DNA of 64,000 nt from UBA2943 sp946534895 (GCA_946534895.1 CAMNDE010000002.1:1-64000); one strand, 5' to 3'. Positions 15,495 to 25,183 are shown, counted from the first letter of the stretch. Notes: generated by a model from the sequence alone, not told the origin. Program-made: numbers and translations.

Positions 15495-17829
15495 GTGGTT
15501 CCATCCCTTCGGGCATATGAAGAAGCGCTTCCCGGAGAACATCTTCTACGGTATCGGCAGCGATAACACGGAACTGGCTGAGCACATAGGCGGGGATCTC
15601 TTCCAGATCCTTGAGGTTTTCTCTGGGAATGACGAGCACCCGGATTCCGGCACGGTAGGCCGCCAGTGTCTTTTCCTTGAGCCCGCCGATGGGCAGAACA
15701 CGTCCGCGCAATGTGATTTCACCGGTCATTGCCACATCCTGGCGTACAGGGATGCCGGTGAAGGCGGATACAAGACTGGTGATCAGGGTGACGCCTGCGG
15801 AGGGACCGTCCTTGGGGATGGCGCCTTCGGGAATATGGATATGCACATCATAGTTGCTGTAGAAATCCGGTTTCAGACCCAGCTGCTGTGACCGGGAGCG
15901 GACCCATGAATAAGCGGCTTCGGCACTTTCCTTCATGACATCGCCAAGCTTGCCGGTGCTCTTCATTCCGCCTTTTCCGGGCATGATGGTGCATTCGACT
16001 TCCAGGGTTTCACCGCCGACTTCCGTATAGGCAAGACCGACAACCGTACCGACCAGAGGCTTTTTCTCCGGCATTTCCCGGGTATAGCGCGCTGCGCCGA
16101 GGTATTCATGCAGGTCATCCCGGGTAACCGTGATATTGGAGGCTTTGGTATCCAGCATCTGGACAACGCCCTTGCGGATGACCTTGGCGATGGAGCGCTC
16201 CAGGGTACGCACGCCGGCCTCGCGGGTGTATCCTTCAATGATGGAACGCAGCACGGAATCGTCCATGGAAATGCTTCCCGGCTGCAGGCCGTGCTCGGCG
16301 AGCTGACGCGGGAACAGATGCAGGGAGGCAATATGCAGCTTCTCTTCCTCTGTATAGGACGGTACTTCGATGATTTCCATCCGGTCAAAGAGCGGGGCGG
16401 GAATGGTCTCGGCAGAGTTTGCGGTGGTGACAAACAGCACCTTGCTCAGATCAAAGGGGACTTCCATATAGTGATCCCGGAATGAGGAATTCTGCTCGCC
16501 GTCCAGGACCTCAAGCAGGGCAGAGGCCGGATCGCCGCGCATATCACTGGACATCTTGTCAATTTCATCGAACAGGAACACGGGGTTCATGACGCCTGCG
16601 TGACGGATGCCGGAGATGATGCGTCCGGGAATGGAACCGACATATGTTCTTCTATGACCGCGGATTTCTGCTTCATCGCGTACGCCGCCCAGCGCCATCT
16701 GAATGAATTTGCGGTCAATGGCCTTGGCGATGGCGCGTACCACACTGGTCTTTCCGACGCCGGGAGGGCCGACAAAGCACAGGATGGGGCCCTTCATATC
16801 CTTTTTGACCTGCAGGACGGCCAGGTATTCGATGATGCGTTCCTTGACCTTTTCGAGCCCGTAATGGTTCTCGGACAGGATCTGGCGTGCACGGCCAAGA
16901 TCCAGATTGTCCTGGGTATATTTTCCCCAGGGCATTTCGAGCAGCCATTCAATATAGGAGAGGCTGGTCGTGATTTCCGGGGTGCCGGGTGCCATGTGGG
17001 AAAGGCGGTCGATTTCCTTGGCACATTTTTCCCTTGCCTCATCATTCAGGGGCGTTTCGGCTAGCTTTTTGCGAAGTTCCTCGGCATCGGAAAACTCGGT
17101 GTCACCGAGCTCCTTCTGATAGATCCGGATCTGCTCACGCAGATAATAGTCCTTCTGATTCTTTTCGACTGCCTCGTGAATCTTGTACTGCAGCTTGGTT
17201 TCGAGCTCGGCGATTTCAATGGCGGACTCGAGCAGAACGGAGAGCTTTTCCAGACGCTCAAAAGGCGGAATGGTTTCGAGAATGCTCTGGCGGTCTTTCA
17301 GCTTGTTCAGGGTGTTGGCAGCGATGACATCGGCAAGCTCGTCCGGATCCTCAATGGCGAGGATGGAATCCACTGTTTCCTGTGCGACACGGGAGCTGGT
17401 GTTGGCAAAACGGGTCAGCTCATTCTTGGCGGTGCTGACCATGGCCTCAAGCTCAGGAGACTGGGGGGCTTCCGTCTGCACGGATACAGTCAGTGCCTCC
17501 AGGGCATCGCCGGTCTGGCGCCACTGCTGCACCTGGCCGCGGCAGATGCCCTCCACCATGACCCGGACAATGCCGCCCGGAAGATTCAGGATATGCTCAA
17601 TATTGGCAAGACAGCCGATGCTGTACAGGTCTTCAGGCCCTGGATCTTCCTGATTCTCATCCTTCTGCAGGACGAGGAGAACCGGCCGGCCTTCCGTCAG
17701 GGCGATATGGGCGGCACTGACGGAACCGGGACGGCCGATATCAAAGTTCAGCGTCATGTGCGGAAAGAGGATGGTATCGCGGAGCGGAAATACAGGAACC
17801 CACATTTCCGCTGGATTGGTGTTACTCAT
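15487..17829 (-). CDS. lon: ATP-dependent endopeptidase Lon
   Basis: AAA+ serine protease of the cytosol for misfolded and regulatory proteins. The 780 residues run from the N-terminal LON substrate domain (to about 200) and coiled-coil region, through the ATPase with Walker A GPPGVGKT (354-361) and Walker B VFLFDEIDK, to the protease domain with Ser677 (KDGPSAGVTL) and Lys720 (GGLKEK). The Ser-Lys spacing of 43 is canonical. GGAGG precedes the ATG. It follows an unknown membrane protein in the cell-shape operon and overlaps engB. Confidence 0.98.
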   Translation of the reverse strand: MSNTNPAEMWVPVFPLRDTILFPHMTLNFDIGRPGSVSAAHIALTEGRPVLLVLQKDENQEDPGPEDLYSIGCLANIEHILNLPGGIVRVMVEGICRGQVQQWRQTGDALEALTVSVQTEAPQSPELEAMVSTAKNELTRFANTSSRVAQETVDSILAIEDPDELADVIAANTLNKLKDRQSILETIPPFERLEKLSVLLESAIEIAELETKLQYKIHEAVEKNQKDYYLREQIRIYQKELGDTEFSDAEELRKKLAETPLNDEAREKCAKEIDRLSHMAPGTPEITTSLSYIEWLLEMPWGKYTQDNLDLGRARQILSENHYGLEKVKERIIEYLAVLQVKKDMKGPILCFVGPPGVGKTSVVRAIAKAIDRKFIQMALGGVRDEAEIRGHRRTYVGSIPGRIISGIRHAGVMNPVFLFDEIDKMSSDMRGDPASALLEVLDGEQNSSFRDHYMEVPFDLSKVLFVTTANSAETIPAPLFDRMEIIEVPSYTEEEKLHIASLHLFPRQLAEHGLQPGSISMDDSVLRSIIEGYTREAGVRTLERSIAKVIRKGVVQMLDTKASNITVTRDDLHEYLGAARYTREMPEKKPLVGTVVGLAYTEVGGETLEVECTIMPGKGGMKSTGKLGDVMKESAEAAYSWVRSRSQQLGLKPDFYSNYDVHIHIPEGAIPKDGPSAGVTLITSLVSAFTGIPVRQDVAMTGEITLRGRVLPIGGLKEKTLAAYRAGIRVLVIPRENLKDLEEIPAYVLSQFRVIAADTVEDVLREALLHMPEGMEPHA

Positions 17830-17871
17830 TCAGTTCCTCCGAAATCATTATCTGGAATCCACGTCTCATGT

Positions 17872-18438
17872 TCAGAGACGGAGAAGTTTTTTCAGACGCG
17901 GTTCATAGCGTGTCACATACAGGAGCGTAAGCGGGGTCAGCACCCGGTCATACAGCATCAGACTGAAGACGAGGGCTGCGAGAAACAAAAGGCTCAGGAT
18001 TCTGCCCATTTCCTGGAACTCGGCAAGAATGGCCGGGATGGGGAAGATCAGGGTAAGGAGCAGATACATGACCGCAACTGCCATGGAGAAGTAGGCGATT
18101 TTGACAAGCAGGCAGCGGGCTTTTCCCGGAATGCGGTCCAGACGCCATTTCAGGAGCGGATAGCAGCCGAAAAACAGATAGAAAAGCGCCAGTTCCTTGT
18201 CAAAACCGAGGACAAGTACGAGAAGGGCGGACGCCAGAAAGGTCAGCAGAGCGGCCCGCCTGCCGAAGAAGAGACGGCAGGGAATCAGCAGAAGCCCGCA
18301 GAGCAGCGGAGCTGCATACACCATGATCTGGACAAGGCTCGAGGTAAGCATCAGCACCAGGGAAAGAGCCGTGATCATACCGCAGAAAGCCGCGCGTACG
18401 GATGCTACGTGGGCAGACTGGCGAGAAGAGGTCGGCAT
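17872..18438 (-). CDS. Membrane protein of unknown function between rodA and lon
   Basis: I do not recognise this 188-residue protein. It has about five hydrophobic segments (roughly 12-45, 48-75, 78-98, 108-135, 142-168) and a basic C-terminus (RYEPRLKKLLRL). AGGGTG lies before the ATG. It sits 6 bases after rodA and 42 bases before lon, so it is co-transcribed with the elongation genes. The position suggests a role in envelope growth, but the sequence shows no enzyme motif. It is in-frame over its whole length with good coding character. Confidence 0.75.
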   Translation of the reverse strand: MPTSSRQSAHVASVRAAFCGMITALSLVLMLTSSLVQIMVYAAPLLCGLLLIPCRLFFGRRAALLTFLASALLVLVLGFDKELALFYLFFGCYPLLKWRLDRIPGKARCLLVKIAYFSMAVAVMYLLLTLIFPIPAILAEFQEMGRILSLLFLAALVFSLMLYDRVLTPLTLLYVTRYEPRLKKLLRL

Positions 18439-18444
18439 GGCTTA

Positions 18445-19659
18445 TCACCCTCCCAGGGGACCGCGCTGGAACCGGCGGATGCTTGTACGCACCTGCGGGG
18501 TGGGAATGGAGGAGGCCAGGGAACGGTTTTTCGTCACGTTCAGCACAAGCGCGACACCGCCCATATTGGTCACCATGTTCGAACCGCCGTAGGATACGAA
18601 GGGAAGGGGAATGCCCGTTATGGGGAGAAGACCGATGGTCATGCCCACATTCTCAAACACGTGGAACAGGAGCATGGCCATAACCCCGATGATGATCAGG
18701 GAACCGAACTTGTCCCGGGTATAATAGGCCAGGTACAGCATGCGAAGAATGATAATGAAGTATGCAGCCAGAAGCGACACGCAGCCGATAAAGCCCCATG
18801 CTTCCCCGATGGTGGAGAAGACGAAGTCCGTCCAGTCGGCAGGCACATAGTTGAGCTGACTCATGGAGCCGTTGATAAACATGCCGATGCCGGACAGACC
18901 ACCGGAACCGATGGCGATCTTTGACTGTGTCTGCTGATAGGAGCCGGAAGAGGAATAGGCTTCCGGATTCAGGAAGGCCAGAATGCGGATCAGACGATAG
19001 TTGTCAGAACCGCTGGCCACCATGTAGCCGTACAGGGCAAGTACGCCAAGAACGACCACAGAGGCCATGAAAAGCAGCAGACGGATATCGACACCGGAGA
19101 AATAGAGCATGACGGCGAAGAAAAAGATAATCACCAGCAGGGAACCCATTTCGCCGGATGCCACAATGATCAGGGCGGGGATGGCCATCATGACCATAAT
19201 CCTTACAAAGTCCTGCATGGTGCTCATGGGCTTGTCTGACTGGGAGAGCACCCGGGCCAGAACGAGAATCATGGAGAGCTTGGCAAACTCGGAGGGCTGA
19301 ATGGTGAAGCCCCAGAGCGTATCGAGCCAGGCTTTCACGCCGGTTGCACGGTTGAAAACCCACACAACCAGAAGCAGCAGGTTGGACAGATAATACAAAA
19401 TCTTGGATGAGCGCCGGAGCATCTCATAGGGAATGGACATGATGAGGGAAAGAATGATAGGCGCCACCAGAACGAAGAGACTCTGACGCAGGGCGAAAGA
19501 GGAGTTCACGATATGGTTGAGCAGAGGAACATCGGATTCGGAACTCGTGGAGTAGGTGGCGACGGACACGGCCAGAATGCCGAAAAGGGCAATCAGCATG
19601 ACCATGACGATCAGAAACCAGTCTGTGTGCGCACGGGTGCGCCGGTTCTCAGCGATCAA
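18445..19659 (-). CDS. rodA: Rod-shape determining glycosyltransferase RodA (SEDS family)
   Basis: Polymerises lipid II into peptidoglycan strands during elongation, working with PBP2. The 404 residues show about ten membrane helices and the SEDS signatures GVKAWLDTLWGFTIQPSEF and GIPLPFVSYGGSNM. The start is a TTG at 19659: GGGAGG lies 8 bases upstream, the codon overlaps the minD stop, and the next ATG would cut off the first membrane helix. FtsW and SpoVE share the fold; the PBP2/mre neighbourhood supports RodA. Confidence 0.95.
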   Translation of the reverse strand: MIAENRRTRAHTDWFLIVMVMLIALFGILAVSVATYSTSSESDVPLLNHIVNSSFALRQSLFVLVAPIILSLIMSIPYEMLRRSSKILYYLSNLLLLVVWVFNRATGVKAWLDTLWGFTIQPSEFAKLSMILVLARVLSQSDKPMSTMQDFVRIMVMMAIPALIIVASGEMGSLLVIIFFFAVMLYFSGVDIRLLLFMASVVVLGVLALYGYMVASGSDNYRLIRILAFLNPEAYSSSGSYQQTQSKIAIGSGGLSGIGMFINGSMSQLNYVPADWTDFVFSTIGEAWGFIGCVSLLAAYFIIILRMLYLAYYTRDKFGSLIIIGVMAMLLFHVFENVGMTIGLLPITGIPLPFVSYGGSNMVTNMGGVALVLNVTKNRSLASSIPTPQVRTSIRRFQRGPLGG

Positions 19660-20461
19660 TCCGTTTTACCTCCCCGATCACGGGATGGAAGAATCGGCTG
19701 TACCAGGGACGTTTTTTTCCGTAATCCGGGAACGGCGGGTTTTCTCCCATCATTCGGCCGGCAATGCGCAGGGCAGCGCTGCGGGCCTCACAGTCGACGT
19801 CAAGAATGGACAGGTGATTCAGCTGGGCGCGGTAGACCGCCGGTTCCTCCGGCACTTCGCCCAGAAGCTGGACGTCCAGCGTTTCGGCTACGGTGGAAGC
19901 TTTGTACATTTCACCGATTTCAATATAATCCGGCACTAGGCGGTTCACGATAACGCGCGGTCTGGGCAGCTTCTTGCCTGTCAGAACCTGAAGGGCACGC
20001 TCGGCGTCACGGATGCACAGGTCATCAGGTGTGGCCACCAGGATGATTTCGTCCGGATGACAGCGGGTCAGATGGCGAAGTCCGCGCTCGATTCCGGCGG
20101 GACTGTCAAGCAGCACATGATCAAAGCGCTCCTTCAGCTGGGCGATGACCTTTGCGATCTGCTTGGGGTCCAGTTCCTTGACCCGTGAAAACTGCGGGCA
20201 GGTCATCAGGAAGAGGTGATCCTCACCGTCAGCGGAATTCAGTGCACTGTCCAGATCACAGCTGCCCTCGCAGACATCCATCAGATCAAACACCATGCGA
20301 TCCTGCATGGAAAGCAGAATGTCCTGGGAGCGGAGTCCGATATCCATATCCACGATGCAGACATTCTGACCGCGGTGTGCCAGAGCGGTGCCAAGCATGG
20401 CGGACAGTGTGGATTTGCCCACACCGCCCTTGCCGGATGCAATCAGCCATACCTTACCCAT
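19649..20461 (-). CDS. minD: MinD-like ATPase
   Basis: ParA/MinD-family ATPase, in other bacteria the membrane-cycling partner of the division inhibitor MinC. The 270 residues have the deviant Walker A KGGVGKST (11-18), switch I region IVDMDIGLRSQD, and Walker B-like HVLLDSPAGIE. The C-terminal part (RPWYSRFFHPVIGEVKR) may be the amphipathic membrane-targeting helix. It lies between PBP2 and rodA, a place often occupied by minC-minD in Clostridia, but no minC or minE is adjacent. The rodA start codon overlaps its end by 11 bases. Confidence 0.9.
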   Translation of the reverse strand: MGKVWLIASGKGGVGKSTLSAMLGTALAHRGQNVCIVDMDIGLRSQDILLSMQDRMVFDLMDVCEGSCDLDSALNSADGEDHLFLMTCPQFSRVKELDPKQIAKVIAQLKERFDHVLLDSPAGIERGLRHLTRCHPDEIILVATPDDLCIRDAERALQVLTGKKLPRPRVIVNRLVPDYIEIGEMYKASTVAETLDVQLLGEVPEEPAVYRAQLNHLSILDVDCEARSAALRIAGRMMGENPPFPDYGKKRPWYSRFFHPVIGEVKRIDR

Positions 20462-20479
20462 AGTAGAACCTCCTTGGAA

Positions 20480-22990
20480 TCATGGCGCAAGGGAATTGCC
20501 GACGGGAAGATCGTAATCCACCGTGCGCAGGTTCTCCTGGTCAAGATACCATTGAATAAACTCACGGGCGGCCAGGGAGGCGTTGCCTCCGGAGTACCCG
20601 TTTGGAATGAAAACGGCCACGGCAATCTCGGGATTCTCATACGGAGCGAAACAGACGAACCAGCTGTTGTTTTCAAGGTCAATGGAGGTGGTCTGAGCCG
20701 TTCCGGTCTTGGCCGCAATGTTTTCACGGTATTTCCAGTTCTTGAAGTACTTGCCTGCGGTGCCGTCCTGTTCGTCCACAACGCCTTTCATGCCTTCGTG
20801 GATGTAGTCCAGGTAATGGGGATTCTCAAGCTGGTTGACGAGCTGGGGAACACGCTTGGAAAGAATCTCGCCGTCCGGCGAAGTGATGGAATCCACCAGA
20901 GAGAGGTTATAGACATATCCGTTATTGGCCACGGCACACACATAGCGTGCGACAGCCACAGGCGTGAGCACGGTCACGGACTGGCCGATGGCGGTCAGAA
21001 TGGTCTGGGAACCACCCCACTTGACCGTGTTCATGTAATTGTATGTGTCGGAAATGATGGTTCGGGTGTAGACCATTTCCTTGGTCATGCCCAGTTCTTC
21101 CATGAGAATGGAACGCATGGCGGGAAGCCAGTCACTCTGGCCTGTATTGACGGCCATGTCCATCAGACGTTTCGTGCACGCGCTGAGACGGGCATCATCG
21201 TAGTCAATATTCCGGCTCTGTCCGCATTCCTTCAGATGCTTTTTGATGGCATTGAAAACGATGATGGGCAGGGACGTATCCTGATTGGCTTCGTTCATGG
21301 CCTTGGTGGGATCATACAGCGTGTTCTGGCAGCCGACCACGCTTCGCACTTCGCCGGGCAGGTCGATGCCGGTACGGCTGGTGAGGCCGAACAGGGAGGA
21401 ATAATGGTACAGGCGCTCTTCGCCCAGACGTGAGCCGAGCTCATAGAAGAAGTAATTGCAGGAGTGTTTCAGGCCGTCCACGATATTCTGATTGGCATGC
21501 TTGTACAGATAGCCTTTGGAAATCCAGCATTTCGGGGCCGTGGCCTCGTCGGAATTGTATTTCTTGAAATAGCCCATGTCCGTGATCAGCTCATCCGGCT
21601 GCAGCTCGCCTTCATTGAGTGCGCCGTAGCTGGTGACCATCTTGAAAATGGAACCGGGCGTTCCGCGGGCATGAATGCCGTAGTTCAGAAGCAGATTTCT
21701 GGGGTCCTGAAGAATGGTGATGGCATCGGCACCGCCTGCCACCAGGGAGTTCAGGTCATAGGTGGGATAATTGGCCATGGCAAGCACACGGTCTTCCATG
21801 TCCAGCACCACAAGGCAGCCATGAACAGCCAGCTGAAGCGGATACTTTTCCCAGTCGCGGTTGATAATATCCATCTTGTTGTCTTCAAGCCATTTGTCAT
21901 CCGCCATTTTGGCTTCCTGGATATCCCGGGTATCATTGACGTTCTTGGCTATGGCGCGCTCAGCCACCTGCTGATAGGAAGCGTGAATGGTGAGCTTTAC
22001 ATTGTTTCCGTCCTGAGGCTCCACATAATCCAGTTCACGGACCACTTTGGACAGCTGGTCGCGTTCCACGATGCGGTAGCCCTGACGCGTGGAAGAGTTC
22101 TGGGTCAGCCAGTCTTCCATGGAGGACTCAATGCCGTCGCGGCCGATGGTGTCGTTATAGGAATACCCTTTGGTGGACAGTGTCTGCCACATGCTCTGGG
22201 AGGGAATGGCGCCGATATATCCGATGATCTGAGCTGCGAGATTGGATTTGGGGTAGACACGCTTGGTGCCCACGGCAATTTCCATTCCTGAGAGCATCAT
22301 GGACCGGGTTTCGACTTCGATCACGGTTTCATAGGAGACATCCTTGGCAATGACGATCGGCTGCGAGGAGAACACGTTCATCTGCATTTCACAGTAGATG
22401 GCCATGACCTTGCGCATGGTTTCCTCGTCAATGTCGGGAGCCACTGCCTCAAACTGATATCTCTTCCAGAGCGCGTCAATGCAGCTCTGCGCAGTGGGAT
22501 AGCGGCTGGCGCTCAGATAGTTGTTGCTGCGCCACTGGCTCTCACGGATATCCAGTACCGCCTGGGAAAGGCGCTCCGGATCGCCGAAGAAGAACTCCCA
22601 TTCACCGCTCTCTTCATTGCGCTGAATATTGAAGGAAATGGACAGGGTTCCGCCGTTTTTTTCAATGATGGAAATGGCGTCCATGATGGAGCGTGTGAAA
22701 GTCTGGTAGCTGGAGGAGGAGTTCTGGGAAACGTCCTTGTAGAAAGTGACGTTGTAGATGAGCTGATCCTCAGCGAGTATCACGGAATCGGCATCCGTGA
22801 TCATGCCGCGCTTGCCGCGAAGAACAATCTTTTTGGTTCGGCCGGCTTCTGCCTTTTCAGCATAGACTTCACTGTCTTTCAGCTGAAGACCGACAAGACC
22901 GTTTACCAGATAGGCAAACATGCCGACCAGAATCAGAATGGAGAAGAGATAACGCAGTGTGCGCGGCTGAATGGGAAATTTCCGGTTCAC
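20480..22990 (-). CDS. mrdA: Penicillin-binding protein 2 (elongation transpeptidase)
   Basis: Cross-links peptidoglycan during side-wall growth with RodA. One N-terminal membrane helix (about 13-36) precedes the dimerisation domain and the transpeptidase domain. The active-site motifs are S447-I-F-K450, S510-C-N512 and K761-T-G763. At 836 residues it is long; about 100 extra residues (near 552-650) sit between the SxN and KTG motifs. The start is GTG at 22990 after GGAGGC. It lies 17 bases after mreD in the same operon. Confidence 0.95.
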   Translation of the reverse strand: MNRKFPIQPRTLRYLFSILILVGMFAYLVNGLVGLQLKDSEVYAEKAEAGRTKKIVLRGKRGMITDADSVILAEDQLIYNVTFYKDVSQNSSSSYQTFTRSIMDAISIIEKNGGTLSISFNIQRNEESGEWEFFFGDPERLSQAVLDIRESQWRSNNYLSASRYPTAQSCIDALWKRYQFEAVAPDIDEETMRKVMAIYCEMQMNVFSSQPIVIAKDVSYETVIEVETRSMMLSGMEIAVGTKRVYPKSNLAAQIIGYIGAIPSQSMWQTLSTKGYSYNDTIGRDGIESSMEDWLTQNSSTRQGYRIVERDQLSKVVRELDYVEPQDGNNVKLTIHASYQQVAERAIAKNVNDTRDIQEAKMADDKWLEDNKMDIINRDWEKYPLQLAVHGCLVVLDMEDRVLAMANYPTYDLNSLVAGGADAITILQDPRNLLLNYGIHARGTPGSIFKMVTSYGALNEGELQPDELITDMGYFKKYNSDEATAPKCWISKGYLYKHANQNIVDGLKHSCNYFFYELGSRLGEERLYHYSSLFGLTSRTGIDLPGEVRSVVGCQNTLYDPTKAMNEANQDTSLPIIVFNAIKKHLKECGQSRNIDYDDARLSACTKRLMDMAVNTGQSDWLPAMRSILMEELGMTKEMVYTRTIISDTYNYMNTVKWGGSQTILTAIGQSVTVLTPVAVARYVCAVANNGYVYNLSLVDSITSPDGEILSKRVPQLVNQLENPHYLDYIHEGMKGVVDEQDGTAGKYFKNWKYRENIAAKTGTAQTTSIDLENNSWFVCFAPYENPEIAVAVFIPNGYSGGNASLAAREFIQWYLDQENLRTVDYDLPVGNSLAP

Positions 22991-23007
22991 AACAGCCTCC
23001 TGACTGC

Positions 23008-23625
23008 TCAGATACTGGGCATTCCGCGCCGGAAAACCGGTTCCTCCTGATGAATGGGATATCCAAACAGAAGACGGAGCGGAATGACGAACACCAGTGT
23101 GAGGAGCGTGGTATAGAAAATATTACCCAGACCGGTCATGATCAGGGAACGGGTCATGAGGGATTCACGGAGATAAATGTAGACCAGATTGACGACTTCG
23201 TAGATGAGCATGTTCAGCATGGCACACAGAACCGTGCGCAGAATCGGATTGCGGTTGCGGCCGGCCTTGCCGAGACTGCGCTCATATTCCAGCTGCTGCA
23301 TGGACTTATCGGCAAAGAGCACGGAGCATAACAGTGCGCTGGCCGGATAGAGCAGCAGGGAAATGAGCTGGTGGGAAGGCTGCATCACTTCAAAGAGAAT
23401 GCCGTAAATGGCCCCGCACCAGAAGGCACGCATGCGCCCGTAGCATACAGTGACCACCGCTGTCACGCAGATGGTGAACAATGGCGTGGACCCGGCAATC
23501 CGGAAATAGGGCATGATACATACCTGAACCAGATAGCCCAGGCCGATGACGGCAAAGAGCATCACTTCGCGCCGAAGAGAGCGGGAAATGAGGATGCGCC
23601 GCTTTTCCCGGTTGATGCTGGCCAT
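23008..23625 (-). CDS. mreD: Rod-shape determining protein MreD
   Basis: Small integral membrane subunit of the elongation complex. The 205 residues form five to six hydrophobic helices, with the family-type central stretch GRMRAFWCGAIYGILFEV and a basic N-terminus (INREKRRILISRSLRRE). The ATG at 23625 overlaps the mreC stop (TGATG) with GGAGG 7 bases upstream; a GTG one codon earlier is possible. MreD is poorly conserved, and its place between mreC and PBP2 carries much of the identification. Confidence 0.9.
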   Translation of the reverse strand: MASINREKRRILISRSLRREVMLFAVIGLGYLVQVCIMPYFRIAGSTPLFTICVTAVVTVCYGRMRAFWCGAIYGILFEVMQPSHQLISLLLYPASALLCSVLFADKSMQQLEYERSLGKAGRNRNPILRTVLCAMLNMLIYEVVNLVYIYLRESLMTRSLIMTGLGNIFYTTLLTLVFVIPLRLLFGYPIHQEEPVFRRGMPSI

Positions 23626-25157
23626 CACTCATCCTCCTCAAGCGTCATGTCTTCCGGGCCGAGGGTGACATAAGGCGTGGGTGTCGGACTCGGAGTGGGG
23701 GACGCTGTGACATTGGGATCCGTGGTGGATACCATATGATACTCAAATGTGGGATCTTCGCTCTGAGGCGGAAGCGTTTCCGCGGCCTGCGTTTCCACCG
23801 GCGCTAAAGAAGGCTCAGGTGTGGGGGAAGGCGTTTCAGCAGGGGCCGATGCTTCCGGAGTGGCGGTGGATGTACTGCTGTCAAACGACTTGGACTGTAC
23901 GCGCAGCGGCGGAACGGGACGTTCGGTTTCCAGGACCTTCGGAGCCAGTGTTGCTTCGGAACGGCTCTGAATCTGGCTGGCTGTGGACTTGTGCGTGAGC
24001 ACCATGACATATTCGATATGCTGAAAGTCCGCCGTAGGCTCCACAACAATGTACTGCTTGTTGGCGTCCATTCCGCGGGTGCTTTCACGGACCGTGCCGA
24101 TGGGGATGCCCTTGGGGAACGGCATGGATACGCCGCTGGTCACCACAATGTCGCCGGGCCGGGGAAGATGGTCGTCGGGAAGATAGTACATCCGGCACAT
24201 GGCGGTTCCGTCAATGCCGAGGGTCCCGCGGACAGTTCCCTGGTCACGTGAGGACTGGATCAGGGCCGCGATGCTGGCTTCCGAATCGATAATGGCACGG
24301 ACCGTGGACTGCGTATCCGTGACCTGCTCCGTGTATCCGACAAGAGCGCCGGACACGATGACTGCCATGTACTCTTCGATGCCGTCATTGCGTCCGCGGT
24401 TGATGGTAAAGGTGGAAAAATAGTTGCCGTCACTTTTGCCGATGACTGAGCAGACGACAGGCTCCAGGCTTTTGTTGGCATCCGCTTCACTCTGCATAAT
24501 CTCAAACTGGGAGACCTGATGCTGGAGCTCGTCGACCAGCATGGCCTTGTAGACCAGCTGTTCGTTTTCCTCCCGGAGTTCGTTATAGGCGTCTTCAAGC
24601 CGTGCCAGATAATTCGCGCGGAAGATCAGGGTTCGTGCGCTGTTGACGATGGTGGAGAAAAAATTCTGCACAGGGGAAACGCTTTCAGCGATGGATTCAT
24701 CCATGGTTTCCAACGCATTCTGGAATGTTTCATTGGATATGGGGGCGATGCGGTACAGTGCGATGGCCACCATGATCAGAACAAGCACGAAAGTGACAGC
24801 CAGCAGAAAGACCCGCCTGAGCACAGGATGCTCCCGGGACATTTCCGGCTGGGACTGGAGATTTGCGTCCGTCATGCTTTCCCGGGCTTCCTTTTTCCGC
24901 CCCTTGCCCTTCTTCTGTCTGGGCGGTGCGGCGGGGGCTTCGCCGGGCTCTTCGATGCCTTTCTCCTCAAAGAAGCGCTTTCTGGCTTCCTCGGGTGTTT
25001 CCCCGGGATTCTCCTCGGCCTCGGAAGGCTCGCCGGTGGGCAGGTCGCGTGTAATGGATTCCAGGGAATCCGTGAACACTTCTTCTTCAGGATAACGGAA
25101 TTCTTCGTCTTCCCCGTTCTCAGGCGGGGAACTGATCTGTCTCGCCATGGAAGCCAT
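23625..25157 (-). CDS. mreC: Rod-shape determining protein MreC, with extended ends
   Basis: Scaffold that links MreB to PBP2 outside the membrane. The MreC core (about 170-395) has a coiled coil (LARLEDAYNELREENEQL) and the beta domains with NRGRNDGI and PGDIVVTSGVSMPFPKGIPIG. One membrane helix is at 112-137. At 510 residues it is far longer than the usual 280-330. Residues 1-111 are an acidic, Pro-rich then basic cytoplasmic extension (KKGKGRKKEAR). Residues 395-510 are an outward-facing Pro/Ser/Thr tail ending in acidic residues. An ATG 9 bases downstream is an alternative start. Confidence 0.95.
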   Translation of the reverse strand: MASMARQISSPPENGEDEEFRYPEEEVFTDSLESITRDLPTGEPSEAEENPGETPEEARKRFFEEKGIEEPGEAPAAPPRQKKGKGRKKEARESMTDANLQSQPEMSREHPVLRRVFLLAVTFVLVLIMVAIALYRIAPISNETFQNALETMDESIAESVSPVQNFFSTIVNSARTLIFRANYLARLEDAYNELREENEQLVYKAMLVDELQHQVSQFEIMQSEADANKSLEPVVCSVIGKSDGNYFSTFTINRGRNDGIEEYMAVIVSGALVGYTEQVTDTQSTVRAIIDSEASIAALIQSSRDQGTVRGTLGIDGTAMCRMYYLPDDHLPRPGDIVVTSGVSMPFPKGIPIGTVRESTRGMDANKQYIVVEPTADFQHIEYVMVLTHKSTASQIQSRSEATLAPKVLETERPVPPLRVQSKSFDSSTSTATPEASAPAETPSPTPEPSLAPVETQAAETLPPQSEDPTFEYHMVSTTDPNVTASPTPSPTPTPYVTLGPEDMTLEEDE

Positions 25158-25183
25158 ACACCTCCTTTTCCGTGATTGGCGTG

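Noticed and set aside
17176..18924. 582-codon open frame opposite lon, the membrane protein and rodA
   Set aside because: Covers three genes and has a Gly/His/Gln-rich non-protein-like composition.
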